Shown in pieces: positions 48,601 through 57,726 of a stretch of 64,000 bases of DNA. The position numbers were made by a program, and so were the translations under genes. Origin of the DNA: Xanthomonas melonis (GTDB lineage: Bacteria > Pseudomonadota > Gammaproteobacteria > Xanthomonadales > Xanthomonadaceae); NCBI RefSeq assembly GCF_020783655.1, contig NZ_JAJGQH010000006.1:1-64000 (forward strand). The letters are read 5' to 3'. The number at the start of each line of letters is the position of its first letter. The first letter of the stretch is position 1. The notes beneath the pieces are model-generated. The model was given only the letters and a program-made list of their open reading frames with translations, made no database searches and had not been told where the DNA came from.

Positions 48601-48806
48601 TCTTCCAGTACCTGGGTGATGCGGCTTTCCACCACCGCCGCCGAAGCGCCGGTGTATTCCACGTCCACCGAGACGATGGGCGGGTCGATCGCCGGCAGTT
48701 CGCGCAGGGTGAGCCGGGTGAACGACATCACCCCCAGCACGATCAGCAACAGGCTCATCACCACCGCCATCACCGGGCGGGTAATGGACAGGTCGGAGAG
48801 TTTCAT
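45681..48806 (-). CDS. RND-family (HAE1) efflux transporter
   Basis: A 1041-residue inner-membrane proton-driven exporter. TM1 is in ITRPVMAVVMSLLLIVLGV; TM4 carries the adjacent proton-relay aspartates in GLVVDDAIVVVENIQRR; two large periplasmic porter loops follow TM1 and TM7 (SELAPAEDRGNFQIMIDGPEGA marks the second). It resembles AcrB/MdtB-type multidrug pumps. The start overlaps the adaptor stop by four bases (ATGA). No outer-membrane factor is adjacent, so it probably uses a TolC encoded elsewhere. Substrates are unknown. Confidence 0.95.
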   Translation of the reverse strand: MKLSDLSITRPVMAVVMSLLLIVLGVMSFTRLTLRELPAIDPPIVSVDVEYTGASAAVVESRITQVLEDALAGIEGIETIEARSRNGSSDISIEFVQSRDVEAAANDVRDAVSRVSDRMPDQARPPEISKVEADADPILWLNMSSSTMDTLQLSDYAERYVVDRFSSLDGVAQVRIGGRQRYAMRIWLDRDQLAARALTVADVEAALQNENVELPAGSIESAQRDFTLRVERSYLKPEDFAKLPLSKGEDGYVVRLGDVAKVELTSAERRAYFQSNGVPNVGLGIVRNSTANALDVAREARARAEEIQKTLPKGTDIFVAFDTTTFIDAAVERVYHTLVEAVVLVLVVIWVFLGSARAALIPAVTVPVCLIAAFIALYAFDFSINLLTLLALVLCIGLVVDDAIVVVENIQRRIDLGEPPLVAAKRGTAQVAFAVIATTAVLVAVFLPVGFLEGNTGRLFRELAVALAAAVAISAFVALTLTPMMSSKLLRSHGQAKPNRFHQWFDGRMQAVSAAYGRSLERHVQRTWIFALLMLLALGASAWLMGRIPSELAPAEDRGNFQIMIDGPEGAGFDYTVGQMHQVEDILRPYVGPDKPIVRANPRVPGGFGSSEEMHTGRVSVFLQDWEKRTRPTTEVADELQQKLNALSGVRARTQVSGGLVRSRGQPFQLVLGGPDYAEIAQWRDRILQRMEANPGLVGPDSDYKETRPQMRVNIDRLRAADLGVPVTAIGGALEAMMGSRRVTTFVDNGEEYDVMLQAGREGRMAPEDLTAIRVRSTRGELIPLSNLVTLSEVAEAGTLNRFNRLRAITITAGLAPGYPLGEAIAWAQQTAREELPDYAQVDWKGESREYQQSGSAVLLTFGMALLVVYLVLAAQFESFAHPLVIMLTVPLAVLGALVGLWLTGGTLNLFSQIGIVMLVGLAAKNGILIVEFANQLRDEGRSVHAAIVESASVRLRPILMTSIATVVGAIPLVVAGGPGSASRATIGVVVIFGVSLSTLLSLYVVPAFYSLIAPYTKSPEALARELETLEAQTPSVGGHA

Positions 48807-49870
48807 CGCGCGGCCTGCGCAGGGGCTGGCGCAGGCGCGGGCTGGTCGGCGACCTTCAGGCCGGGCCGCAGCTTGCCGGTACCATCCACGACGATGCGCT
48901 CACCGGCCTCGAGGCCGTCGAGGATTTCCACCTTGCCATCGCGCCGCTCGCCCAGGCGCACATCGGCGCGCTCGACGCTGGAATCGGGTTTGACCCGGAA
49001 CACGTAGGACTCGCGCCCCACCTGCACCACCGCAATTTCAGGAATCACCACCGCCTGCCGGGCCGGCTGGAACAACCGCACATCCAGCAACATGCCCGGG
49101 CGCAACCGACGATCGTCATTGGGGAAGTCTGCACGCACCGTCACCGAGCGCGTGGTCTCGTCGATCCGCGAATCGATCGCCGCCACCTCGCCTTCGAACC
49201 GTGCCCCCGGATACGCTGCCGCAGTGCCGTTGACCGCGTTGCCCAGCTGCACCAGGCCGAACTGCGATTCGGGCACCTGAAAATCCACGTACATGCGTGC
49301 CACATCGTCCAGGGTGGCGATCACCGTGCTGGAGGTGATCAACGAACCGGGACTGATCTGGCGGATGCCCAACACGCCGGCAAACGGCGCACGCACCTCG
49401 CGGTCGATGATCTCCGCCCGCATCTGCTGCACGCGCGCCTGCGCGGCATCGCGCAACGCACGCTGGGTGTCGACCGTGGACTTGGCCACCAGCTGCTGGC
49501 CGACCAGGCTCAACTGGCGACGGTACAGCTGATCGGTTTCCTCGAAGGTGGCCTGCGCCGCAGTCAGCGCCGCCTGCTGGGAGTTGCCGCGCAGACGCAA
49601 CAACAACTGCCCGGCCCTGACCTCGTCGCCGCTGTCGAAATAGACCTGTTCGACCACATCGCTGACCGCGGCGGTCAGCGCCACCGACTCACGCGCCCGC
49701 ACCGTGGCGATCGACTGCACGGTGGAGTTCCACGGCTGCACCGCCACCGGCTGCACCACCACCGGGATGGGTTTGGCGGCCGCGGGCGCACTGGCCTGGC
49801 GGGCACAAGCGCACAGCCACACGGCCAACAGGAGCGCGACGCAGACGCGCGCGCTGGGCAGAACAAGCAT
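48803..49870 (-). CDS. RND efflux periplasmic adaptor lipoprotein
   Basis: Membrane-fusion protein of 355 residues from MLVLPSARVCVALLLAVWLCAC (49870; AGGA seven bases upstream). The lipobox LCAC anchors it in the inner membrane. A biotinyl-lipoyl half (SDVVEQVYFDSGDEVRAGQLLL), an alpha-hairpin about 105-160, the second lipoyl half (IIDREVRAPFAGVLG), a beta-barrel and a membrane-proximal domain follow. First gene of the two-gene operon. The tail after 335 is Ala/Pro-rich. Confidence 0.93.
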   Translation of the reverse strand: MLVLPSARVCVALLLAVWLCACARQASAPAAAKPIPVVVQPVAVQPWNSTVQSIATVRARESVALTAAVSDVVEQVYFDSGDEVRAGQLLLRLRGNSQQAALTAAQATFEETDQLYRRQLSLVGQQLVAKSTVDTQRALRDAAQARVQQMRAEIIDREVRAPFAGVLGIRQISPGSLITSSTVIATLDDVARMYVDFQVPESQFGLVQLGNAVNGTAAAYPGARFEGEVAAIDSRIDETTRSVTVRADFPNDDRRLRPGMLLDVRLFQPARQAVVIPEIAVVQVGRESYVFRVKPDSSVERADVRLGERRDGKVEILDGLEAGERIVVDGTGKLRPGLKVADQPAPAPAPAQAAR

Positions 49871-50113
49871 CAGAACATCCTGGCGGGGTACATCGAAAGT
49901 GTAGAGCCTTGCCGCCCTGCAAAAGGCAGAAAGGGCGCGCTTTTCACCATGACCAACGACCCTTGCCGGGACCGCCACGATGCGATGCAAAGCTTGACGC
50001 CCGTCGCGTGACGCGCGCAGGAAAACGGACCCGACCGGCCCGCCCGGGCCTCTCCTGGCGGGCGCGCGACGGCTGCAGCCTTCAGATCGGAACGGCCAGC
50101 GGGCGTTTCCCGC

Positions 50114-52090
50114 TCAGCGCTCCAGCCCGAGGTATCCCAGCACCTGGCGTGCCAGCGCCTCCACATTCTCGCCATCGGCACGAAGATGGATCTCCGGCGC
50201 CTGCGGCGCCTCGTAGGGCGAGTCGATGCCGGTGAAGTTGGGAATCTGCCCGGCGCGCGCCTTGCGGTACAGCCCCTTCACATCGCGCGCCTCGGCCACC
50301 GCCAGCGGCACATCGACGAAGACCTCGACGAACTCGCCTGCCTCGAAGCGTTCGCGCGCCAGTTGCCGCTCGGCGCGGAACGGCGAGATGAAGCTGACCA
50401 GCACGATCAGCCCGGCATCGGCCATCAACCGCGCCACCTCGGCCACCCGGCGAATGTTTTCCACGCGATCCTCGTCGGTGAAGCCCAGATCGCGATTGAG
50501 CCCGTGGCGCACGTTGTCGCCGTCCAGGATGAAGGTGTGATAGCCCAGCGCGTGCAGGCGCTTGTCCACCAGATTGGCCACGGTGGACTTGCCTGCGCCG
50601 GACAGACCGGTGAACCACAGCACGCGCGGCGCCTGCCCCTTGATGCGCGCGCGCGCGCTGCGGTCCACATCCAGGTGCTGCCAGTGCACGTTGCCGGCGC
50701 GGCGCAGCGCGAACTCCAGCGTGCCGGCCGCCACCGTGGCGTTGGTCTGCCGGTCGATCAGGATGAAGCCGCCGAGCACGCGGTTGCGCGCATACGGCGC
50801 GAACGCAATCGGCTCGTCCAGCGACAGGTTGCAGTAGCCCACCTCGTTGAGCTCCAGCCGCTTGGCGGCCAGCCGCTCCTGGGTGTTCACCTCGACCTTG
50901 TGCTTGATCTCGCTGATGCTCGCGGTGACCGAGCGCGCACCGATCTTCAGCCAGTACGGGCGACCGGGCAGCAACGCCGCATCGTCCATCCACAGCAGAT
51001 GCGCAGCGAACTGGTCGGCCACCTCGGGCGGGTCGTCGATACCGGCGATGATGTCGCCACGACTGATGTCGATTTCGTCACGCAGGGTCAGCGTCACCGC
51101 CTGACCGGCCCGTGCGCTGTCCACCTCGCCATTGGCATCGAGCACGCTGGCCACCTGGGTACGGCGCCCGGAGGGCACCACCACCACCGCATCGCCCACA
51201 CGCACCTGGCCGGCGGCAATGGTTCCCGCATAGCCACGGAACTGCGCATTCGGCCGGTTGACCCATTGCACCGGCAGGCGCAGGCCGCTGCCGGACTCCG
51301 GCGCCGTCACCTGCACGGTTTCCAGATGTTCCAGCAGAGACGGCCCCTGGTACCACGGCATGCGGGTGGACGGGCTGGACAGGTTCTCACCCGCCAACGC
51401 CGACAGCGGAATGCACTGCACGGCGGCGATGCCCAACTGCGCGGCAAGCGCCCGGTAGCCTTCGGCGATCGCGGCGAACACCTGCGCGTCGTAGTCCACC
51501 AGATCCATCTTGTTGACCGCCAGCACCACGTGGCCGATACCCAGCAGCGACACGATGTAGCTATGCCGGCGTGTCTGGGTCAGCAGCCCCTTGCGCGCAT
51601 CCACCAGCACCACCGCCACATCGGCGGTGGACGCGCCGGTGGCCATGTTGCGGGTGTACTGCTCGTGCCCGGGGCAATCGGCCACGATGAACTTGCGCCG
51701 GTCGGTATCGAAGTAGCGGTAGGCGACATCGATGGTGATGCCCTGCTCGCGCTCGGCTGCCAACCCATCCATCAGCAGGGCGTAATCGATCCCCTCGCCC
51801 TGGGTGCCATGGCGGCGGCTATCGCTTTCCAGTGCCGCCAGCTGGTCGTCGAACAGGCGCTTGCTGTCGTACAGCAACCGCCCGATCAGGGTGCTCTTGC
51901 CGTCGTCCACGCTGCCGCAGGTGATCAAGCGCAGCAGCGGCTTGGATTCGTGCTGTTGGAGGTAGGCAGCGATGGTGCCGGGATTGGGGATTCGGGATTC
52001 GGGATTCGCAAACGCGGCCCCCTCCATCTTTCCGCTCTCTGCAAACGGCTCCTGCCAATCCCGAATCCCGAATCTCGAATCCCGGCCCAT
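50114..52090 (-). CDS. cysNC: Bifunctional sulfate adenylyltransferase large subunit/APS kinase (CysN-CysC)
   Basis: CysN drives APS synthesis by GTP hydrolysis with CysD; CysC phosphorylates APS to PAPS. In 658 residues the GTPase has [17 protein letters not shown] and NKMD, followed by two EF-Tu-like beta domains; the C-terminal kinase from about 455 has [17 protein letters not shown] and FISPFRAER. It starts at 52090 by TGATG overlap with cysD. Roughly the first 35 residues ([13 protein letters not shown] through [10 protein letters not shown]) are encoded by palindromic repeat element B; the conserved protein begins near [15 protein letters not shown]. Whether this extension is kept in the mature protein is unknown. 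Confidence 0.95.
   Translation of the reverse strand: MGRDSRFGIRDWQEPFAESGKMEGAAFANPESRIPNPGTIAAYLQQHESKPLLRLITCGSVDDGKSTLIGRLLYDSKRLFDDQLAALESDSRRHGTQGEGIDYALLMDGLAAEREQGITIDVAYRYFDTDRRKFIVADCPGHEQYTRNMATGASTADVAVVLVDARKGLLTQTRRHSYIVSLLGIGHVVLAVNKMDLVDYDAQVFAAIAEGYRALAAQLGIAAVQCIPLSALAGENLSSPSTRMPWYQGPSLLEHLETVQVTAPESGSGLRLPVQWVNRPNAQFRGYAGTIAAGQVRVGDAVVVVPSGRRTQVASVLDANGEVDSARAGQAVTLTLRDEIDISRGDIIAGIDDPPEVADQFAAHLLWMDDAALLPGRPYWLKIGARSVTASISEIKHKVEVNTQERLAAKRLELNEVGYCNLSLDEPIAFAPYARNRVLGGFILIDRQTNATVAAGTLEFALRRAGNVHWQHLDVDRSARARIKGQAPRVLWFTGLSGAGKSTVANLVDKRLHALGYHTFILDGDNVRHGLNRDLGFTDEDRVENIRRVAEVARLMADAGLIVLVSFISPFRAERQLARERFEAGEFVEVFVDVPLAVAEARDVKGLYRKARAGQIPNFTGIDSPYEAPQAPEIHLRADGENVEALARQVLGYLGLER
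51978..52085. repeat. Palindromic repeat element B, inside the 5' coding region of cysNC
   Basis: Arms of GGGATTCG/GGGATTG units at 51978-52008 and 52053-52085, in opposite orientation, around a 44-base centre. Same unit family as the element at 19044-19146. It begins five bases inside the annotated start of cysN and stays in frame through both arms. Confidence 0.9.
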
Positions 52091-52998
52091 CAGAAATACC
52101 CCTCCAGCTTCTTCTGTTCCATCGATGCGCCGGGGGCGTGGTCGATCATCCGGCCCTGACGTTCGGAGCTGGTGCTGACCAGCATTTCGGCGATCACCGC
52201 TTCCAGGGTGTCGGCCGTGGAGTCGATCGCGCCGGTGAGCGGATAGCAACCCAGCGTGCGGAAGCGCACCGAGCGCAGCTGCGGGGTTTCACCCGGATGC
52301 AGGGGCAGGCGCGCGTCATCGACCATGATCAGGGCACCATCGCGTTCGACCACCGGGCGCGGGGCGGCGAAATACAGCGGCACCACCGGAATCTGCTCGC
52401 GATAGATGTACAGCCAGATGTCCAGTTCGGTCCAGTTGGACAGCGGGAACACGCGCACGCTTTCGCCAGGGCTGGTGCGTGCGTTGTACAGATTCCACAG
52501 CTCCGGGCGCTGGTTCTTCGGGTCCCAGCGATGGCGCGCATTGCGGAAGGAAAACACGCGCTCCTTGGCGCGCGATTTCTCTTCGTCGCGGCGTGCACCG
52601 CCGATCGCCGCATCGAACCGGCCATGCTCCAGCGCCTGCTTCAGGCCCTGGGTCTTCATGATGTCGGTATGCACGGCGGCGCCGTGGCTGATCGGGCCGA
52701 CGTTCTGCGCGATGCCGTCGGGATTGATGTGCACGCGCAGGTCCACGCCGGCTTCGGCCGCGCGGCGATCGCGGAAGGCGATCATCTCGCGGAACTTCCA
52801 GCGCGTGTCCACGTGCAGCAGCGGAATCGGCGGTGGCGACGGCGCGAACGCCTTGAGCAACAGGTGCAGCAGCACCGAACTGTCCTTGCCGACCGAATAC
52901 AGCATCACCGGCGCGCGGAATTCTGCGGCGACCTCGCGCAGGATGTGGATGCTTTCGGCTTCGAGCCGGTCGAGATGGGACAGCGGGAGTTGGGTCAT
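52090..52998 (-). CDS. cysD: Sulfate adenylyltransferase small subunit CysD
   Basis: ATP sulfurylase catalytic subunit making APS from sulfate and ATP. 302 residues: PP-loop [12 protein letters not shown], then [42 protein letters not shown], and PLNWTE-type [12 protein letters not shown]. Complete, with the tail [19 protein letters not shown] typical of the family. First gene of the leftward cys operon; the stop overlaps the next start. It is divergent from cysJ across a 178-base region. Confidence 0.97.
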   Translation of the reverse strand: MTQLPLSHLDRLEAESIHILREVAAEFRAPVMLYSVGKDSSVLLHLLLKAFAPSPPPIPLLHVDTRWKFREMIAFRDRRAAEAGVDLRVHINPDGIAQNVGPISHGAAVHTDIMKTQGLKQALEHGRFDAAIGGARRDEEKSRAKERVFSFRNARHRWDPKNQRPELWNLYNARTSPGESVRVFPLSNWTELDIWLYIYREQIPVVPLYFAAPRPVVERDGALIMVDDARLPLHPGETPQLRSVRFRTLGCYPLTGAIDSTADTLEAVIAEMLVSTSSERQGRMIDHAPGASMEQKKLEGYF

Positions 52999-53176
52999 CG
53001 GACTGTGATCGGCCTCGGCAGGCGGCCAACCGATGGTAGGGCAAGGCGCAGCAGTGTGTCCTGCCGCGAAGCCGGCCCGAAATAAGCGGCCGGCATAACG
53101 CGATAACGGCTGTTCCTTTCTGCTGGCGGCAACGGCTCCCTAACATCCTCGGTCTCATCCACGCCCCTGGAACCGA
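52999..53176. promoter_or_regulatory. Divergent cysD/cysJ promoter region
   Basis: A 178-base gap between two opposite-facing sulfur operons, so the regulatory site for both probably lies here. It contains the direct repeat ATAACGCG-ATAACGGC near 53094-53110, a possible CysB-like contact site. This is an inference from layout and not a matched consensus. Confidence 0.45.
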
Positions 53177-55024
53177 ATGACTGCCGCCAGCTCCACGCTA
53201 CCGCCCAGCCCCTTGCCCGACGAGCGCAAGGCGCTGCTGGAGCGGCTGGTCGAGGGCCTGGATACCGCTTCGCTGTGGTGGCTGTCCGGCTACACCGCCG
53301 GGCTGGCCCAAGGCCAGCCGCCGCGTTCGCTGGCGGTGCTGCCGGGTGGGCAAGCGCAGGCGGCAGCGCAGGACAGCCAGCGCCTGACCGTGCTCTACGG
53401 CAGCCAGACCGGAAACGCCCGTCGGCAGGCCGAGCAACTGGCCGCCGACGCTGAAGCGGCGGGCCTGAGCGTGCGGCTGCTGCGCGCCGATGCCTACCCC
53501 ACCCGCGAGCTGGCCAGCGAACGCCTGCTGTACGTGGTGATCAGCACCCAGGGCGAAGGCGACCCGCCGGACGATGCGATCGGCCTGGTGGAGTTCCTCG
53601 CCGGCCGCCGCGCGCCCAGGCTGCCCGAGCTCAAGTACGCGGTACTGGGCCTGGGCGATTCGAGTTATGCGGACTTCTGCGGCATCGCACGGCGTATCGA
53701 CGAGCGGCTGGCCGAGCTCGGTGCCGGCCGCGTGCAACCACGCGGCGAGGCCGACCTGGATATCGACGGTGTCGCCATTCCGTGGCGCACGCAGGCGCTC
53801 AAGCACGCGCGCGAGCAGCTGCGGAGCGTCCCGCACTCGGCCACCGTCACTCCCCTGCGCAGCTCCCCTGCCGCGCCCGCCTGGTCGCACCAGCATCCGT
53901 TCGGTGCAGAGCTGCTGGCCAACCAGATCATCAGCGGGCGCGACTTCAAGGGCCCGGGTTTCCGGGTCTATGCGCAGCCGGGCAAGCGCGTACGGCACCT
54001 GGAATTCTCCCTGGAAGGCAGCGGCCTGAGCTACGAACCGGGCGATGCGCTGGGCATCGTGCATCGCAATCCACCAGCCCTGGTGGAGCCGCTGCTGCAG
54101 GCCGTGCGGCTGGATGGCGATGCCGCGGTCACTGTCGGCGAGGACACCCTGGCGCTGCGCGAGTGGCTGAGCACCCGGCGCGAATTGACCAAACTCTCGC
54201 GCCCGTTCCTCACCGCCCATGCCGAGCGTGCCGGTGCAGACGAACTGCAGGCGCTGCTCGCCCCGACCCAGACCGCCGGCCTGGCGGCGCTGCTCGCCGA
54301 TCATCAGGTGATCGACGTGCTGCGCCGCTGGCCGGCGGATTGGGACCATGCCGGCCTGCTGGCCAGCCTGCGTCCGCTCACCCCACGGCTGTACTCGATC
54401 GCCTCCAGCCGCAAGCGCGTGGGCGAGGAAGTGCACCTGGCGGTGGACGAGCTCCATTACCAGGCACACGGGCATACACACCTGGGCTCGGCCAGCGGCT
54501 TTCTGGCCGGGCTCGCCGAAGGCGACACCGCGCCGGTCTACATCGAGCCAAACCAACGTTTCCGCGTGCCCGCCGATGCCGACCGCGACATCCTGATGAT
54601 CGGCCCCGGCACCGGCGTGGCGCCGTTCCGCGGCTTCGTGCAGGAGCGCGCCGAAACCGGCGCCCGTGGACGCAACTGGCTGTTCTTCGGCGCCCAGCAT
54701 TTCAACACCGACTTCCTGTACCAGGCCGAATGGCAGCAGGCCCTGCAACGCGGCGAGCTGCACGCCCTGGAGCTGGCGTTCTCGCGCGATCACAGCGAAA
54801 AGATCTATGTGCAGCACCGCCTGCGCGAACGCGGTGCCGAGGTCTACGCCTGGCTGCAGGGCGGCGCGCATGTGTATGTGTGCGGCGCCATCGGCATGGG
54901 CAAGGACGTGCACGCCGCATTGCTGGACATCGTCGCCACCCACGGCGCACGCAGCCCGGAGGACGCCGCCGCCTACCTCACGCAACTGCAGGTGGAGGGG
55001 CGGTATGCGCGTGATGTCTATTGA
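53177..55024 (+). CDS. cysJ: Sulfite reductase flavoprotein alpha subunit CysJ
   Basis: Transfers electrons from NADPH through FAD and FMN to CysI. 615 residues: flavodoxin domain about 70-215 (LYGSQTGNARRQAEQLA, GDSSYADFC), FAD-binding connecting region about 250-460 with RLYSIASS, and NADPH domain with GPGTGVAPFRGFVQER and GAQHFNTDFLYQ. The C-terminus reads VEGRYARDVY. Its stop is followed within four bases by palindromic element C. Confidence 0.96.
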   Translation: MTAASSTLPPSPLPDERKALLERLVEGLDTASLWWLSGYTAGLAQGQPPRSLAVLPGGQAQAAAQDSQRLTVLYGSQTGNARRQAEQLAADAEAAGLSVRLLRADAYPTRELASERLLYVVISTQGEGDPPDDAIGLVEFLAGRRAPRLPELKYAVLGLGDSSYADFCGIARRIDERLAELGAGRVQPRGEADLDIDGVAIPWRTQALKHAREQLRSVPHSATVTPLRSSPAAPAWSHQHPFGAELLANQIISGRDFKGPGFRVYAQPGKRVRHLEFSLEGSGLSYEPGDALGIVHRNPPALVEPLLQAVRLDGDAAVTVGEDTLALREWLSTRRELTKLSRPFLTAHAERAGADELQALLAPTQTAGLAALLADHQVIDVLRRWPADWDHAGLLASLRPLTPRLYSIASSRKRVGEEVHLAVDELHYQAHGHTHLGSASGFLAGLAEGDTAPVYIEPNQRFRVPADADRDILMIGPGTGVAPFRGFVQERAETGARGRNWLFFGAQHFNTDFLYQAEWQQALQRGELHALELAFSRDHSEKIYVQHRLRERGAEVYAWLQGGAHVYVCGAIGMGKDVHAALLDIVATHGARSPEDAAAYLTQLQVEGRYARDVY

Positions 55025-55027
55025 GAT

Positions 55028-55136
55028 GCCGGGACTCGGGACCCGGGACCCGGGACCCGGAAGAGCAAGAGCGTGCACTGCAGTTGCTGTGTTTCTTGCT
55101 GCTCCCGGGTCCCGGGTCCCGAGTCCCCGGTCCCGC
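55028..55136. repeat. Palindromic repeat element C (GGGACCC variant)
   Basis: Opposed arms of GGGACTC and GGGACCC units (55028-55070 and 55093-55136) with AAGAGCAAGAGC/CTTGCTGCT inner arms. It resembles elements A and B in length and position but uses ACC/ACT in place of ATT. It fills most of the 144-base gap between cysJ and cysI. Confidence 0.85.
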
Positions 55137-55168
55137 TCCCACAACCCGCCCCTCCCCAGCATCCACCA

Positions 55169-56875
55169 ATGAGCCACTCCGTCGAAGACATCAAATCCCA
55201 CAGCCGTCGCCTGCGTGGGTCGCTCGAGCAGAGCCTGGCCGATGCGGTGACCGGGGCGTTGCGCGAAGACGATCAGACCCTGATCAAATACCACGGCAGC
55301 TACCAGCAGGACGACCGCGATATCCGCGACGAGCGGCGCCGGCAGAAGCTCGAACCGGCGTATCAGTTCATGATCCGCACGCGCACACCGGGCGGAGTGA
55401 TTTCGCCCAGCCAGTGGCTGGCACTGGACGGCATCGCCACCCGCTATGCCAATCATTCGCTGCGCATCACCACCCGCCAGGCGTTCCAGTTCCATGGCGT
55501 GATCAAGCGCGAGCTCAAGGCCACCATGCAGGCGATCAATGCGACCCTGATCGATACGCTGGCGGCCTGCGGCGACGTCAACCGCAACGTCCAGGTGGCG
55601 GCCAACCCGCTACTGTCGCAGGCGCACGCCGCGCTGTATGCGGATGCGGCGCGCGTGTCCGAACACCTGCTGCCCAACACCCGTGCGTACTACGAAATCT
55701 GGCTGGACGAGCAACGCGTCTCCGGTTCCGGCAGCGAGGACGAGCCGATCTATGGCGAGCGTTATCTGCCACGCAAGTTCAAGATCGGATTCGCCGCCCC
55801 GCCGCTCAACGACGTGGACGTGTTTGCCAACGATCTTGGTTTTATCGCGATCCTGCGCAACGGCGAGCTGCTCGGTTACAACGTCAGTATCGGCGGCGGC
55901 ATGGGTGCCACCCACGGCGACACCGAGACCTGGCCGCGCGTGGCCAACGTGATCGGCTTCGTCAGCCGTGAGCAGTTGCTGGACATCGCCACCGCGGTGG
56001 TCACCACCCAGCGCGACCTCGGCAACCGCGCCGTGCGCAAGCGGGCGCGCTTCAAGTACACCATCGACGATCACGGCCTGGACACCATCGTGGCCGAGAT
56101 CGAACGTCGTGCCGGCTTCGCCCTGCAACCGGCACGGCACTTCGCGTTCGAGCACAACGGCGACCGCTATGGATGGGTGGAGGGCGAAGACGGCCTGTGG
56201 CACCTCACCCTGTCGCTGCCGGCTGGACGCATCGCCGATACCGACACCGCCGCGCATCTGAGCGGCCTGCGTGCGATCGCACAGCTGCAGGTAGGCGAAT
56301 TTCGCATGACGCCCAACCAGAACCTGGTCATCGCCGGCGTACCCGCTGGCGAACGGGCACGCGTCGATGCCCTGGTGGCGCAGTACGCGCTGGATGCCGG
56401 CAATCGCGCCACCACCGCGCTGGCGCGGGGCGCGATGGCCTGCGTGGCGCTGCCCACCTGCGGCCTGGCCATGGCCGAAGCCGAACGCTATCTGCCGGAC
56501 TTCAGCGCCGCCCTGCAACCGCTGCTGGCGCGCCATGGCCTGACCGACACCCCCATCGTGCTGCGTCTGTCCGGCTGCCCGAATGGCTGCTCGCGGCCGT
56601 ACCTGGCCGAGATCGCCCTGGTCGGCAAGGCGCCCGGCCGTTACAACCTGATGCTGGGCGGCGACCGCCGAGGTCAGCGGCTCAACACCCTGTACCGCGA
56701 GAACATCGCCGAGGCGGACATCCTCGCTGCACTGGATCCGCTGCTGGCCTGCTATGCGGCCGAACGCGACCGGGACGGCGATGAAGGCTTCGGCGACTTC
56801 CTGCACCGCAGCGGCCTGATCGCGCTGCCGCCCTACCCCACGCACCGTCACCTCGACCTGGAACTGCTCGCATGA
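55169..56875 (+). CDS. cysI: Sulfite reductase hemoprotein beta subunit CysI
   Basis: Six-electron reduction of sulfite to sulfide at a coupled siroheme/4Fe-4S centre. From [17 protein letters not shown] (55169) it has 568 residues. Cluster ligands are the C-x5-C pair (CVALPTC) and the C-x3-C pair (SGCPNGC). [11 protein letters not shown] and [11 protein letters not shown] are the conserved siroheme-binding parts. An upstream ATG at 55073 lies in the repeat and gives a Cys/Pro-rich tail not found in the family. Overlaps cysH by four bases (ATGA). Confidence 0.96.
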   Translation: MSHSVEDIKSHSRRLRGSLEQSLADAVTGALREDDQTLIKYHGSYQQDDRDIRDERRRQKLEPAYQFMIRTRTPGGVISPSQWLALDGIATRYANHSLRITTRQAFQFHGVIKRELKATMQAINATLIDTLAACGDVNRNVQVAANPLLSQAHAALYADAARVSEHLLPNTRAYYEIWLDEQRVSGSGSEDEPIYGERYLPRKFKIGFAAPPLNDVDVFANDLGFIAILRNGELLGYNVSIGGGMGATHGDTETWPRVANVIGFVSREQLLDIATAVVTTQRDLGNRAVRKRARFKYTIDDHGLDTIVAEIERRAGFALQPARHFAFEHNGDRYGWVEGEDGLWHLTLSLPAGRIADTDTAAHLSGLRAIAQLQVGEFRMTPNQNLVIAGVPAGERARVDALVAQYALDAGNRATTALARGAMACVALPTCGLAMAEAERYLPDFSAALQPLLARHGLTDTPIVLRLSGCPNGCSRPYLAEIALVGKAPGRYNLMLGGDRRGQRLNTLYRENIAEADILAALDPLLACYAAERDRDGDEGFGDFLHRSGLIALPPYPTHRHLDLELLA

Positions 56876-57597
56876 CCGCGCTGCCCGCTGCATCGAACAC
56901 CGCTTCGGCACTGGATGACCTGGACGCGCTCAACGCGCAGCTGGAAAACCTGCGCGCCGACGAGCGCGTGGCCTGGGCCTTGCAGCACGGGCCGCAGGAA
57001 GCGGCGCTGTCGTCCAGCTTCGGTGCGCAATCGGCCGTCACGCTGCATCTGTTGTCCCAGCAACGCCCGGACATTCCGGTGATCCTGATCGACACCGGCT
57101 ATCTGTTCCCGGAGACCTACAGATTCGCCGACGCGTTGACCGACCGGCTCAAGCTCAACCTCAAGGTCTACCGCCCGCTGGTCAGCCGTGCCTGGATGGA
57201 GGCCCGGCACGGCCGCCTGTGGGAACAGGGCATGGTGGGCATCGATCAGTACAACAACCTGCGCAAGGTCGAGCCGATGCGGCGTGCACTGGACGAGCTC
57301 AACGTGGGCACCTGGTTCACCGGCCTGCGCCGCAGCCAGTCCGGCGGCCGCGCGCAGACACCGATCCTGCAGAAGCGCGGCGACCGCTACAAGGTCAGCC
57401 CCATCGCCGACTGGACAGACCGCGACGTCTGGCAATATCTGCAGGCCCACGACCTGCCGTATCACCCGCTGTGGGAACAGGGCTATGTCTCGATCGGCGA
57501 TTTCCACACCACCCGCCGTTGGGAGCCGGGCATGCGCGAGGAAGACACGCGTTTCTTCGGGCTCAAGCGCGAGTGTGGCATCCACGAAGACATCTGA
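56872..57597 (+). CDS. cysH: PAPS reductase CysH (thioredoxin-dependent)
   Basis: Reduces PAPS to sulfite. 241 residues with [15 protein letters not shown], the PAPS-binding [19 protein letters not shown] and the catalytic-cysteine tail [10 protein letters not shown]. The only cysteine is in ECGIH. The paired cysteines that ligate the iron-sulfur cluster in APS reductases are absent, so PAPS is the expected substrate, in line with the APS kinase domain on CysNC. Translationally coupled to cysI. Confidence 0.96.
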   Translation: MTALPAASNTASALDDLDALNAQLENLRADERVAWALQHGPQEAALSSSFGAQSAVTLHLLSQQRPDIPVILIDTGYLFPETYRFADALTDRLKLNLKVYRPLVSRAWMEARHGRLWEQGMVGIDQYNNLRKVEPMRRALDELNVGTWFTGLRRSQSGGRAQTPILQKRGDRYKVSPIADWTDRDVWQYLQAHDLPYHPLWEQGYVSIGDFHTTRRWEPGMREEDTRFFGLKRECGIHEDI

Positions 57598-57726
57598 GCG
57601 CGGCGCAGTGCGCGCTTGTTACCAAGCCTGCATGCACCACGACGCGTCGAATTTGCCGGTGGGCACACCGCCGAGCGCACTCCTGACTCGGCAGGTCTGC
57701 AGCGCATCGAGGTGACGCGCTCGTGC

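Noticed and set aside
55073-55168. Upstream start for CysI
   Set aside because: Lies in repeat element C and would add a Cys/Pro-rich segment absent from the family; the start at 55169 matches normal CysI.
53198-55495. A 765-codon leftward open frame opposite cysJ
   Set aside because: High-GC shadow of cysJ; Gln/His/Arg-rich with no family signature.
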